Positions 1 to 10,479 of a stretch of DNA of 20,626 bases are shown piece by piece. Made by a program: the position numbers and the translations under genes. Under the pieces are notes generated by a model. That model searched no databases, was not told where the DNA came from, and saw nothing but the letters and a program-made list of their open reading frames with translations. The stretch comes from Ophiothrix spiculata (Eukaryota; Echinodermata; Ophiuroidea; Amphilepidida; Ophiotrichidae). Location of the stretch: the NCBI GenBank assembly GCA_000969725.1, contig JXSR01S043924.1; one strand, 5' to 3'. Position 1 is the first letter of the stretch. Each line of letters starts with the position of its first letter.

Positions 1-1
1 C

Positions 2-358
2 TCTATTAAACTGAAAAATATAACTTTGATGCAATAATCTTTCCTCATTTAACTCCAGAATATGAAACCAATACTTAATCACTCTCACAAGAGTATTAAT
101 ACACAAAGGATATCTCCCAAGCTCTCCACGAACGGCATCTCTCGAAGTAGAACTTGGAACTCCAAGAACATACCTACAAAAGCGTAGATGCACCTTTTCA
201 ATCAAGAATGATTTATCCGTACCCCACAAGTCACAACCATAATACAAAATTGGAGCAATTTTAGCATCAAATATCTTACACATAACATTAGGTGGGATAT
301 TACCAAATTTACTTACAATATTTTTAAAACAAAACAATGCTTTCTTAGCCTGAAGCAT
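2..358 (-). CDS. Non-LTR retrotransposon reverse transcriptase, C-terminal fragment (partial)
   Basis: Reading the minus strand from the ATG at 358-356 gives 119 codons with no stop, running off the left edge of the window. The peptide has the look of the region after the reverse transcriptase palm in LINE proteins: a YYGCDLWG segment near residues 39-46, then CRYVLGVPSSTSRDA near 61-75 and GELGRYPL near 78-85. Marine invertebrate jockey/CR1-like polymerases share this pattern. The N-terminal side is cut exactly where segment A begins (358), so this is a 5'-truncated or broken copy. The first Met is probably not a true start. It differs from the LINE tail at 16246-16862. The family is assigned by recognition of the pattern only. 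Confidence 0.75.
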   Translation of the reverse strand, partial: MLQAKKALFCFKNIVSKFGNIPPNVMCKIFDAKIAPILYYGCDLWGTDKSFLIEKVHLRFCRYVLGVPSSTSRDAVRGELGRYPLCINTLVRVIKYWFHILELNEERLLHQSYIFQFNR

Positions 359-500
359 AATAAGGAATATGAGTTGATCCAATCAAATTGAATATGAAAA
401 AGAAAGAAAATTAAAAAAAATATAGTACATTAGAACAAGAAAATGGCAATTGTCAATGTGATGTTATAGAACTTGTTCACTACAGTGTTTTTGGAATAAT

Positions 501-944
501 TGTGACCTGTCATATCGAAAGGTACCGTAAGGGTCCCAAAATGAAAACTGATTTTTTGATCTCATCTGAAAGATTATATTTTAAGCTTTGAATTGACACC
601 TTGCTTTTTGATATTGGATGTTTCGATTGCAAAATTACATCCAACTTGTTAAAAGGCATCGGGCTGATTCAGAAAACTATAGTTCTGAGAAATTCAAGTT
701 TGAAGTTTCTGTACTGTTAAAACTTGAATGAAGAAAGGATTTTTTTCTCGGTTTTTAAAACATGTCTTATGTTTTGGATGTTGGAACCTGATTGATATGA
801 TAGAATACACTTCAACGGTAATGTTTCTGATGAAATTAGAAGTCTGACCTTGGATGTGATTTTTGACTATGCTCAGCTTCAATGGCCCGTATCTCGTAAT
901 TTACTATGCCGACCTTAAGGTACCTTTAGATATGATGGGACACA
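501..944. mobile_element. MITE-like DNA transposon, about 444 bp, absent from segment B
   Basis: Left terminus TGTGACCTGTCATATCGAAA and the reverse complement of the right end, TGTGTCCCATCATATCTAAA, match over about 35 bases, continuing into GGTACCGTAAGG / GGTACCTTAAGG. The dinucleotide AT flanks both ends (499-500 and 945-946); a 4-base AATT reading is equally possible. Segment B at 15701-15717 has the uninterrupted target GGAATAATTCTCAAATC. No coding capacity: the short minus-strand frame at 694-882 has no recognisable domain. Superfamily not assigned. Confidence 0.85.
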
Positions 945-1694
945 ATTCTCAAATCATCTCATCTAGACAATGCGATCAAAATCAAGTATGGTCTACATTC
1001 CATCAGGCCAATATAATTTACTAATAATAATTCCCTTCAATCAAACAGCAATGCGAGTTTAAATTAATTTTCACGGAAGCTTACACGCTAAATCGTGAAC
1101 CCCGATATCAGACCGGGGAAGCCCACTGAACAGATTATGCATGAAAGTTAATTAAATCTTCTTGGACTGCTTATTAAATCGGACGCAGAGCTGTGTGGAA
1201 TGAGATATTAAATTCAACCAGTTCAGTAAATAGCCCTTTCATATTGTAAAATGAGCTTGTCCGTTTTCATCTATACGTGATCTGTCAACCAAAATTCTTT
1301 AACAAGGTTGATTGATAAACTGCACAAAAACACCCTTTATAAAAACAATGTTCAGTTAAAATTTTCAACTGACGATTTATAAAATAATAACAGGATCAAA
1401 TATTTTTCATCTATTCCTGAAATAATTCAACTTTAACCAGTAAAAAACTGAATTGGTCTTTCAATACAGATTAATGTAACATACATCAACAAAATTATTT
1501 TGGGTTCCCAAAATGAAATCTCAAAATTGTAAACAGATGAACTATAAGTAACTTGCAATTTTAGTTCTACAAATAAATCTTCAATATATAAACTTAAATG
1601 CAAGGAGGCATAAAAGTTCAAAATTTATTTTGAAGGTTTGAAAAACAGAACCTTCTTGTGGCCACAAAGCACCTCAAAAATGTTTCTGTAAACA
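945..1694. other. Shared AT-rich non-coding block (A side)
   Basis: Homologous to B 15707-17969 once the LINE and palindrome-array insertions are removed. It includes the best conserved part around AGCTTACACGCTAA at 1079. No splice-bounded open frame or RNA gene is visible. The frame at 1433-1621 (-) is interrupted by an insertion in B and is not supported. Confidence 0.7.
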
Positions 1695-2330
1695 ATATTG
1701 CAAGGCTGAAGAAAATGTCCTTGGAAACAATTAATTTTTCCAAACAATTAAAACAATAAAAAATAAAACAAAAAGTAAATGATAATCTGTTTGATAGAAT
1801 GGAGGAGAGAAAATAAAATGATTTTTACTTGGCTTAATAGTGCAAAATTTTCGGAGCATTGCACTTAATGTCCTGTTAAGGCATTTAATTGTTTTACGAC
1901 TTTTTTCTGAATAAATAATTTTAATATAGTTCTAATTTACTAATTTGCAATAATGAACTATTTAATTCAACAGTTCCTCATATCAAAACTGTAAAACTCC
2001 CATTAACTCTGCAATTGAGAATATCACTGAATAATTTATAATAATGAGATTCAATGAAATGCAAGACAATATACAAATTATGAACTTGTTTTGAGTGTGT
2101 TGGTTGGAATATTCATAAGGAACAATTGTTTATAGCAGTTTACATGTTAATAGTGAAATGAGTTGAATCTATTAAATACCTTAATAGTGCTCGAAGACTA
2201 CAGTACATAGAAACTTCTTATAAAAACACAAAGCAACTCAAAAATATTGTGCACACATTCCTATCTAAAACATCTTCCCATCTTGTTAGGTTTCTCGGCT
2301 TTGACGCGACTGGATTAGCGGCATCGACAG

Positions 2331-2400
2331 ACTGGAGGGGGTGGCATCGGCAGGGCAGGGGGTGTAACTGTTCCCTGCCCCACCTGTAAGGACCCTCCCC
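2331..2400. other. GC-rich hairpin and G-run patch
   Basis: An isolated GC-rich island in AT-rich DNA. GGGCAGGG at 2353-2360 pairs perfectly with CCCTGCCC at 2373-2380 across a 12-base loop. Outer runs GAGGGGG (about 2332-2338) and CCCTCCCCC (about 2392-2400) could extend the structure. Several G-runs on the plus strand could also form a quadruplex. No known RNA family is recognised. Confidence 0.55.
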
Positions 2401-2611
2401 CAGCTACGCTTGTTATGTTTAATATCTTATCAATGTGTCCCCACCCCCAAACTACATACCCTGGACTGGTTGCTTGATCTTTTGGTTTTCAGAATTTTTT
2501 TCTCAAACTTGGCTAAAATTTTCTGAACACTCAAACAAAAGTCTATATAAAAAGTTTGAAAAAGATGACCAGCTTTAATTGCTGCACATCTTTATCCAAG
2601 CTTTCATTTAA

Positions 2612-3180
2612 GGGGTTTTCTCTGAGATGCAAAATCTCCATTGATTTTCTTCAATTGGTATTGGTATATTAATTTGTGCTAATCTAAAATAAAATAAATA
2701 GGTCACTGTGCTTATTTTTCAGATACAGACATTTAAAAAAAATACATATTTTCCCCAAAATTCACTTAATTTACCCCACAAAGTATAGGAAAAGCTCCCA
2801 AAAGTCAATCATGATGTGCTTTTAAAATAGTAAATGCTCCATTGATTTTTGTAATTTTTAGATAATGTTGCAGCATTTTTTGCGCACTTCAAAATACCAA
2901 AATAAAAAAATAGGGTCACTTTGTTAGTTTTTAAGAAAAATGACAATACGGGCATTTTTCACTAAAATTTGATTACTTTGATGGCACATCTGTGTCTGCA
3001 TTATTTCCCGCGTATATATTACGCAGCGATGTGGCGCATGATTAACCAAACGCGTTAGTACAGCATGCGTTCGGTGTGCATTGAAATTTGCACACGCAAA
3101 ACGGATGCAAACATTTTTTTCTATTTATGAAAAAATCCCTATCCCGCAGTCGTAAGCAACTGCATCTCTGAGAAGACCCT
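2612..3180. mobile_element. Putative TTAA-flanked MITE, about 569 bp
   Basis: Left end GGGGTTTTCTCTGAGATGCA and the reverse complement of the right end, AGGGTCTTCTCAGAGATGCA, form an imperfect inverted repeat of about 20 bases. TTAA lies directly outside each end (2608-2611 and 3181-3184), as in piggyBac- or Kolobok-type insertions. Inside are two related copies of a motif beginning CCATTGATTTT and containing ATAGG(G)TCACT (about 2638 and 2838). No empty site is available because B lacks the region. Confidence 0.5.
3011..3025. other. Short perfect hairpin GCGTA/TACGC
   Basis: GCGTATATATTACGC has 5-bp arms around TATAT. It sits in a CpG-rich pocket that also contains AACGCGTT and a GTGCA/TGCAC pair at about 3077-3104. 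All lie inside the putative TTAA element. Function unknown. Confidence 0.35.
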
Positions 3181-5948
3181 TTAAAAGACCATCACTTTTA
3201 ATCTCATCACAACATTTGATCATGGGTGTGAATAAGGCTGGCTGAGTGTAAAAAGGGCCCAAGGTGACAACACTCAAACCATGACTCTATCTAAATATAG
3301 TTTTCCTAGCGAGGTCACACTAGGGACATACTTATCGATGATGCCAGTGTTTTCGTATCCATGCAACTACCTCTACAGGGTGGTACATCTTGTTCTGTAG
3401 TATTTAATCTTAAGGTTGTTTTATTTTTTTTTTTTAATCTGAAATATAAGTTTTCCTCAAAATCTGAAATTTATAACTTGTTCTTTATAAATTACAGCAA
3501 AATCTAAGCTGTTTGAGGATCAGTGATTATACTTCTGACATGTGTGTATCGAAGATCATAGTATTTTTGTGTTGTTAGATAAAAAATTGAGATAAGAAGC
3601 TGAAAGTGACAATCAGGAAAGTAAGTTATTGGTCAGTACTGTTTGATTTTTTGTTTGAGTTGAAAAAATAATTCAATGTCGATGACTTCAACTGACAACC
3701 TGTGATTTTTTCTTTTGATTAACTGACTAAATTTTTTCATGCAGATCACTATGACATTTCCTTCCTGAATATATCCACACTCACAACCAATTAACATTGA
3801 GCAAACACTGTAGTATTTTTATTTGAATTTGTTATCTCTGTAAGATGTTTGATAAGGATGAAATGTCAAAGTCCACTTGATGAATATAACACCTTAAGCA
3901 CAAAACAAAGCAATAAACTGTTAAATAAAACAACACATACTGATTACAACGTCAGAAGATCAAGATATTCCAAATGATCACAGGAAATTTAACCTACAGT
4001 CCATCTTCTAGCACAAACCAATCTACACAGTAAAATATGAAGATCTGTGAGAAAATGATGCAAAATGAACATTTAAGCTGGACAACACATTCATTATTGC
4101 ATGAAAAATAAGCACGCATTTGATGCGCATTGAAACAAGAGTGTTTGGAGATTTAAAAACCCACACTTTTCAAACCCCAGCAATAATCCTCAAAAATAAG
4201 TTCAAAAAAAATTGAACATTTGTTAGAAAACATGTTTTCTGTACAGAACAGTCATAAACAGCAGATCAGAATCAGAAATAATACTGTGAACATTTCTACA
4301 ACACCATTTCTTTCTACATATATAACTATGTGGTTAAGCTATCATTAGATTGATGGGGATGATAGAGAAAACTTGAAGTCCGAAACATGAAAGATTGGCA
4401 CTTGGGCAATATTTAGATTTATAATAGAATTTGCAATAAATACAACCTCGAAATATTTACATTTTTGATAAAAATTGTATCATCTAAAGGCAATGGACAT
4501 TAGACATCGCCCTTTTAAAATGACAGAATTCAATAAAACAAAATCCCTAAATTAGATACATCCCAATCCATCAAAATATCTATATAAACTTGATGATATT
4601 GACTTAGTGTTGCCACCAGTCTTGATAATATTTGCTCAATGTCGCCCAATTTCATCAACAAATATTCACTTGTCTGTTCTTAGCACCATAGTCACAGCCT
4701 AGATAGCTAATCACACGTTAAACACAATAGGCAGCTGGCATGCTTACCCATCCTTCTGTACATATCAGAATTGGATCAAATTCTGACTCTGTGTCAGAAA
4801 CCAGCGACAACGTCCTGTGGCGAGTTCAAGCACACTGACCCACTTTGAATATTGTCAGCAGTTTTTGGATATTCAGATTTGAAGGCAAAATTTGCATCAA
4901 TATGTAGTAATATGAATATTTTCAATATTCAAGTGTTGGTTATTTACAATAGACACTTCAGCATTAAAGGCCAATACTTGAACAAAGAGGAGGGTTTTCC
5001 ATCTTCTTCAAATTTTAGTCTCCTATCAGTATATACAATTATCAAAAGAAGTCAAAATGCTCATGAAAATGGAAAATATGCATATTAATCAAAATGTATA
5101 TTTAAAATTGCTGTTAAACATGAAACTAAACTGATTAAAGAAAAGTTCAATTTCAACAATGATAATGCCATCAGAGGATCTTTAGTACAACAAAACAATG
5201 CACTTTGGTCCCCATATCTCATTTTGTAGATATTGATACCAAAATAATACCATACTAATCATTTTTGAAAATTTGAAAAAAATTTCAAAAGGAACATTAA
5301 TTGTTCTTGAAAAATCCCTTTTTTCAACAAATAAAGTCAATGTGGAAATCTCCAAATATTTACACACAGATATCCCCAATAAGATGCCAGTGACTCAGTT
5401 GGCAAGTTAATCAAATTATTGTCATAACACATATGCCTGAATCCAATATTATCATCAAAATCTCGGGTCATAGAAAATCCGCCATCAAATGTGCAGAATC
5501 TTTAGATATTATCTGGGAAAAGATGATTCACAAATCAGTTATACCAACATATTTAGGAACGCTTAAAATTAATTAAGTTACATTTTTTGCTGCTTTTTTA
5601 TACCATTTTTTAGAACTACACATAATATAAGGAATTCAGAAAAGAAATCAAGGAGTGAAATATACCGCCAACATCTGAAATCCTGTGAAGTGGCTATTTC
5701 TCTTCTGAGATGCTCAATCATGCAGCATGAATACAAATCATCCCTGCAGTTGCCTTTGAATTCATGTCATGAGTATTCACTGCAGGACAAATTATTCCGT
5801 GTAAAACTACCATGAGTTCTTTTATATTGCACTGTTCAATCAGAGTCAATTCGCTGACAAAGGGTGACATCAAAATCAATAGTTGCCAAGTGACTAGTTC
5901 ACGCTTATTGCAATTTGAACCACGATCAAAATGATCACAACACATAGG

Positions 5949-6071
5949 GCCAAAACATAGTAGCCTCCAAACAAAATTTTCGCTACCAAACATTTGGTTG
6001 TGACGTCAAAATTACGAGTGACTCCAAACAAAATAACTTCAACACCGAGTTGAGACCAAATAAAATTTCGC
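5949..6071 (-). repeat. Dispersed repeat, inverted relative to 15554-15672
   Basis: Its reverse complement matches 15554-15672 for about 120 bases, from ATTTTATTTGGTCTCAACTC through TTTTGACGTCACAACCAAAT to CTATGTTTTGGCCC. Inside, a motif like ATTTTGTTTGGAG recurs about three times as a degenerate direct repeat. Long minus-strand frames here (5894-6256) are a by-product of this composition and match no family I know. Confidence 0.75.
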
Positions 6072-7002
6072 GTGAGATTGCACATTTTATTGAATTGCCA
6101 TATACATTGGACCAAATGTTTGTTATGACATTTTGCAAAATAAAAACTTTTTTGTGAAATTTTGTGAAATTTTGACATTTTGGTACTGAAAATGCCTTGA
6201 TTACAATGTTTTGATTTTGGCACCATCTTGGCCTTACATTTATAATTTGATTTCAAAAATTACGATGCAAATTTGAAAAAAAAATATATCCAGGAATAAA
6301 CTTATCAATTCTCTGGAATCACAGCCAAACATGTAAAAACCTCAAGGAAGCTTACTTGCATGAAATTGTTTCTTGGCTTACTTATTTGTTGTTGTTATAG
6401 TTGTAATTGAAGAGTGTTTTTCCAAAACTCACTTAGTCCAATAGCTGCCACATGTTATATTTGCAAAGATAATAAGTATGTTATAATACTGATTTTGTGA
6501 GTTGAGTTTGCTGTCAAAGCACAGTGCAATGACCACAATTTATGTCATATTGATCAAAAATTCATTCAAGAAAGAAACATGTGCAAAATCAACAAGACAA
6601 ATTCTTTACAACATGCCTAATCCCTGGACTTCGTAAGTTTCGGAAAAATCCTGTTCTATTGCTTTGAATAATGACCCTTTAAAGCAGTGAACCGTGACCG
6701 TTTGATCGTAGTCGGGATAAGAATGCCCGACCCATGCAATATGGGGTAAAATGTGCGTCAGAACAATCAGGGATGAGAATGGGTAATTGTTAAAAAAAAG
6801 GAAAAGCGTCGTAAAGTTGGGTAAAAGGTCAAAAATGGGCTGAAAATGAATAAAAAAGCTAAAATTTTAGCACATGAACATGATCAAAAAAGAGGAAATC
6901 AGCTGAAAATAGGAATTTTCTCATCCCTGAGCAATCTGGGTGAAGAATTTAGGTTTCAAAATCTAGCATGGCGGCAGCCGTTGGACTTGAACAAACACTC
7001 TT

Positions 7003-7043
7003 CAATTGTTGTAGTTGCTGTTGTTGTTACTGCTGTTGTTGAA
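7003..7043. repeat. Interrupted (GTT)n trinucleotide repeat, copy A
   Basis: Runs of GTTGTT with CTG and ACTG interruptions. The same tract in B (about 17982-18017) is longer at GTTGTTGTTGTT. It lies next to the breakpoint where B lacks 5.3 kb. Confidence 0.7.
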
Positions 7044-7156
7044 GTGAATGGTTAAAATGTAAGATATTGGTCATACAAATTTTTAAAATATATATGACTT
7101 CTATTTCCAGCAAAGAATACATTTGCTTGCTTGATCAATACAATTCCTCACCCTAA

Positions 7157-7303
7157 AGGCTCTGTCACACATAACCAAATGTACCATAAACGTACAAATA
7201 ACGTACACTGATTTGGTAATTTATATAAGTGTATTTCAATGACTGAAACAGTGTATGTTATTCATACGTTAGGGCTCATTACGGTGATGTGTGACGGTGC
7301 CCT
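7157..7303. mobile_element. Old foldback MITE, copy A (shared with B)
   Basis: AGGCTCTGTCACACATAACC at the left faces GTGTGACGGTGCCCT at the right. The inner arms ACGTACAAATAACGTACACT and its partner ACGTATGAATAACATACACT extend the inverted repeat to much of the element. It occurs at the same place in B (18130-18276), so it inserted before A and B separated. No clear target duplication. Confidence 0.7.
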
Positions 7304-7786
7304 CAGATATTGTTGCCATCGCAGACACGCACTGTTATAATTAAATAGCCATATCTAATGATCCAAGATCTCTAGTTAAATATCATGCAGAAAATACTAG
7401 CCTGAGGCTTTGGGGATGATCCATGTGGTTTGAGAGAAAATATGATGAATATTATATCATTTAAAATCAGATACATTTCAAGTGATTTTGTTTTTAGAAA
7501 ACATGTCAAAATGCAAAACATACCTGGGTTGGGAATTTGTAACACATACCAGTCAAAGATTCTTATTTGCAAAAAACCAGGAATTTTGAAACAGATGCCC
7601 TTTAGGATGAAGTGTAGAATTGCTCCTAAAATGTGGTACACAACCAGCATCATAGTTGAAGTCCTTTTTTCCTAATTTTTGAACCTAAAACTGGATTTTG
7701 AGGAGGCAGGATCTACAGATTTTTATCTTGAAATATTATGTGATTCCGATATAATATAACCACCGACTGACAGTAATGCCCGATCG

Positions 7787-8218
7787 TCAAGATTGATTTC
7801 TCATTTCCTCTACTCACTGTTGGTTCAGCTAATCATCCATGTTCAAGTGCTCTACTCTGCTCTGTTTCTTTACCTGTCAATTCTCATCATAGTTTAGCTA
7901 ACCTACAATCAGGGAAAAAAGTCGTTGGAATACTACAGTCTTTTCAGGTGCATTCATCCGTTTAAAACACTAGAAATTGCAGTAAGAGATGGATAAAGTT
8001 GAAGGCAACGAAGAACTCTTCTCTTATAACCATCCCCTTCCTCACCCCTGTTTCAATGTTGGATGTAAAGGTGATCCTTGTGTACGGATCAACATTGAGT
8101 GGGGGACGGGAAAGCGTGCAAAATCAATGACATTCACAGATAATTGTGCCAAGACTTTCTTCCCTGATTGTACGCTTACAGCTACAATTTGCTTAATTTG
8201 AGGTATAAACCCAACTCA
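7787..8218. other. Identical A/B block interrupted by a TA-type MITE
   Basis: A 7787-7906 plus 8173-8218 equals B 18737-18901 base for base once the inserted element is removed (165 bases). The surrounding DNA differs by several percent. On the plus strand a 44-codon frame from about 7760 to the TAG near 7896 would be hydrophobic, but it has no Met and no clear splice acceptor, so I do not call it coding. Confidence 0.6.
7906..8170. mobile_element. TA-flanked MITE, 265 bp, absent from segment B
   Basis: Left end CAATCAGGGAAAAAAGTC and the reverse complement of the right end, CAATCAGGGAAGAAAGTC, differ at one position. TA flanks both ends (7904-7905 and 8171-8172). B at 18851-18860 reads ACCTACGCTT, the restored empty site with one TA, as expected for Tc1/mariner-type target choice. 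The plus-strand frame at 7989-8201 (beginning MDKVEGNEELF) starts inside the element and runs past its right end, so it is not a host gene. Confidence 0.88.
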
Positions 8219-8357
8219 CTTCTTCACAGCAATTTGCTGTCAATTTCACTACCGATTTGTTTTCATTCTTTCAATGGCTTCAATTTGTTACTTGAGTTGG
8301 ATTCAAATTCCACATTGCTGTGACTTTCAACTTATCTTGGAATGTATTTGGATCATA

Positions 8358-8782
8358 TGTGATGTGGTATAGCAAAACCAGGATCAACTAGGCAGAGATG
8401 GAAATTGATTTTTTGTGATAATGTAAAAATATAGACTTTGCTCTTTCTAAAAAAATTTGTTTCATCTAAAATAACCATTCCTAACCAAAGTTATGCAATT
8501 TTTAAATTTGGATTTCTAAAATGTTTAAAATGAGGAATGGAAAACAAAATAAAAAAAATAATAAAGAAATATAAAGAAAATAAAAAAGAAATATTTGATT
8601 AAAAGTATACCTTCCCATTTAAATTTTACTCTGGGATTGTTACATAATGTTTATATCATATTTAGCACTACAAATTTGTAAAAAAATCAGTTTTGACAAA
8701 ATTCACCGTTCCTATTATTTTTGCCTTTTTCTCATTTTTTAGCCTCTTCTAGTTCCACCTGATTTTGCCATACCACGTCACA
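8358..8782. mobile_element. MITE, about 425 bp, with TGTGAYGTGGTAT termini, absent from B
   Basis: TGTGATGTGGTATAGCAAAA and the reverse complement of the right end, TGTGACGTGGTATGGCAAAA, form a TIR of about 30 bases. TA at 8356-8357 and 8783-8784 flanks it, or ATAT if the TIR is taken to start at GTGA. B at about 19035-19047 keeps the simple site GGATCATATATTTGTG. The interior is very AT-rich and non-coding. Confidence 0.88.
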
Positions 8783-9312
8783 TATATTTGTGTCATTTTC
8801 TTTTTCAAAAAGCATCAAATTTGTAACTTTTTCGGTCCTGAATTGTTTAAAAGGTATACAGGCCATACTGAATTAATATGCGCACTATACAAAACGAAAC
8901 ACCTGAGCGTTCTATCGGAGGCAGCCTAGAGAATATATATGCTAATCAATTTTCCTTCAAAAACTTGGGAAATATAATTTGTATGAACACGTAGTGATCA
9001 TATAAATATACAATGACATATAAACATTTCCATCACCAAAAATTCATTGTTTTTTAAAACTTATATTGGAATTAATGATGATATGTGACTATTACACATA
9101 GACGCCACTTAAATGTTGCGCAAAATATGTTCTACGGTAAAGATCAAGACCCAGAATTAATCGAGTTTACATAACAGAGAGACGGATGAATTATGTTACA
9201 TTACCAAGTATTGATTTAAATGCATTAGCATGTCGCAAATCAAGGCGTGTAATTAGTGTTCATTGGTGATCAATGACATCAAGGCAAAATCACAATTCCA
9301 AATGAGAAGTAA

Positions 9313-9939
9313 GGGTCGGTTCTTAGTTACTTCTTCCCATAGAATATTCTATGCCAATTTTGTGCAATATTTATTCGCTATTCAATAAAATCTCATACAT
9401 ATATATGTAATAACGACTATTTCATGATAGAATATTCGACACGGTGGCGAATAAAAAAATATTCTACACGATATCATCAAATCCCCGTTCTATCCCAAGG
9501 TGCATTAGGCCAAAAAAAAAAATTCTTTGGTTGCCCTCCACAGCTTTTTGTTTTGTTTTGTTTTGTTTTAAATTTTAATACTCTTCCACGGACTTCTAGG
9601 TCGATCGGCCGCTCCAACCTTCACAACTTCCCCAACGACATCCAAATCAAAACAATCAAATACTTCTTGTAGTGATTGGGACATCCTAAACATTTTAAGG
9701 GTTGAATATCGAAAAAAGCAAAAAATATAACTTTTTTTTTGTAGTTTACGTTAAGTATTACATAACTTTTAAAAAAAAATTTCAATAAAAAAAAGTTTGG
9801 GTCGGGCTGAAAAATAGGGTCGATCGGTGGAGGGCAACCAAACAATTTTTTTTTGGCCTTAGGGTATAAGGGGAAATAATTTTAACGCGGATAGTTGTTG
9901 CACAGAATATTCTGTCTGCCATAAACTTTGAACCAACCC
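9313..9939. mobile_element. PIF/Harbinger-like MITE, 627 bp, hosting a nested element
   Basis: The element begins GGGTCGGTTC and ends GAACCAACCC, inverted with one mismatch. The 3-base TAA flanks both ends (9310-9312 and 9940-9942). B reads GAGAAGTAAGGGTTTCTG with a single TAA, the clean empty site. TAA duplication with G-rich ends suits the PIF/Harbinger superfamily (TWA targets). An AGAATATTCT palindrome lies near each end (about 9341 and 9904). The interior is disrupted by the element at 9508-9858. No transposase. Confidence 0.88.
9508..9858. mobile_element. Nested PIF/Harbinger-like MITE, 351 bp
   Basis: Starts GGCCAAAAAAAA and ends TTTTTTGGCC. The arms continue to TTTGGTTGCCCTCCA on the left and its complement TGGAGGGCAACCAAA on the right, about 33 bases in all. 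TTA flanks both ends (9505-9507 and 9859-9861). Removing it rejoins the outer MITE. Short frames at 9424-9672 (+) and 9621-9845 (-) cross its boundaries and are not genes. Confidence 0.85.
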
Positions 9940-10063
9940 TAAGGGTTTCTGTGCAATGGCACTGAAAGAAAATGTCTTTTTACAACACCGTATTGATGCT
10001 ACATGCCAGAAGACGGTCATTATTACTTATTAGCCTTTGAGCATGTTCAATAAAAAATGTTAA

Positions 10064-10479
10064 AGGGGCAATTCATGATTCACTTTTCACCCTCAAGGTC
10101 ACCTCTATCAAACTTGAGTTTTTTGGCTTATAAGAATCCTCAACTGGTATATGTTACGATCCNNNNNNNNNNNNNNNNNNNNNNNNNNNNNNNNNNNNNN
10201 NNNNNNNNNNNNNNNNNNNNNNNNNNNNNNNNNNNNNNNNNNNNNNNNNNNNNNNNNNNNNNNNNNNNNNNNNNNNNNNNNNNNNNNNNNNNNNNNNNNN
10301 NNNNNNNNNNNNNNNNNNNNNNNNNNNNNNNNNNNNNNNNNNNNNNNNNNNNNNNNNNNNNNNNNNNNNNNNNNNNNNNNNNNNNNNNNNNNAAGTGAAA
10401 TTTTCAGAGTATATTTATGTTGTACTCTTCTTTTTATTTAGCTAGAAAACAGGCCATATCAAAATCATGAATTGCACCT
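10064..10479. mobile_element. TTAA-flanked MITE spanning the assembly gap
   Basis: AGGGGCAATTCATGATT at the left faces AATCATGAATTGCACCT at the right, an inverted repeat of 17 bases with one mismatch. TTAA sits directly outside (10060-10063 and 10480-10483), as in piggyBac- or Kolobok-type elements. The aligned B site (about 19918) reads TTTTAGACTC without an insert. The centre is unknown because of the N run, so true length is uncertain. Confidence 0.8.
10163..10392. other. Assembly gap, 230 N
   Basis: Run of N inside a TIR element. Apparent reading frames across it are artefacts. Confidence 0.99.

Larger units (their letters stand above)
1695..6997. other. 5.3 kb block present only in segment A
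   Basis: B runs directly from the counterpart of 1694 (B 17969) to sequence matching 6998 onward. The pentamer AAACA occurs at both A edges (1690-1694 and 6993-6997) and once at the B junction (17965-17969). This fits a microhomology deletion in B, though an insertion in A is not excluded. I see no terminal repeats at the edges. Contents noted separately: a GC-rich hairpin, a TTAA-flanked element and an inverted dispersed repeat. Stretches 1695-2310, 3185-5948 and 6072-6990 hold no supported gene. Confidence 0.75.

Noticed and set aside
5894..6256. 120-codon minus-strand frame
   Set aside because: It overlaps a dispersed repeat, has no recognised domain and no splice or promoter context, and the related repeat at 15554-15672 does not keep the frame.
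7372..7675. Overlapping frames on both strands (93 and 81 codons)
   Set aside because: The homologous stretch in B (about 18345-18625) has indels that break both frames, so there is no sign of coding constraint.
7989..8201. 70-codon plus-strand frame with cysteines
   Set aside because: It begins inside the TA-flanked MITE and runs over its right boundary into host DNA; B lacks it entirely.
10057..10441. Frames of 113 and 96 codons
   Set aside because: They consist mostly of N from the assembly gap.
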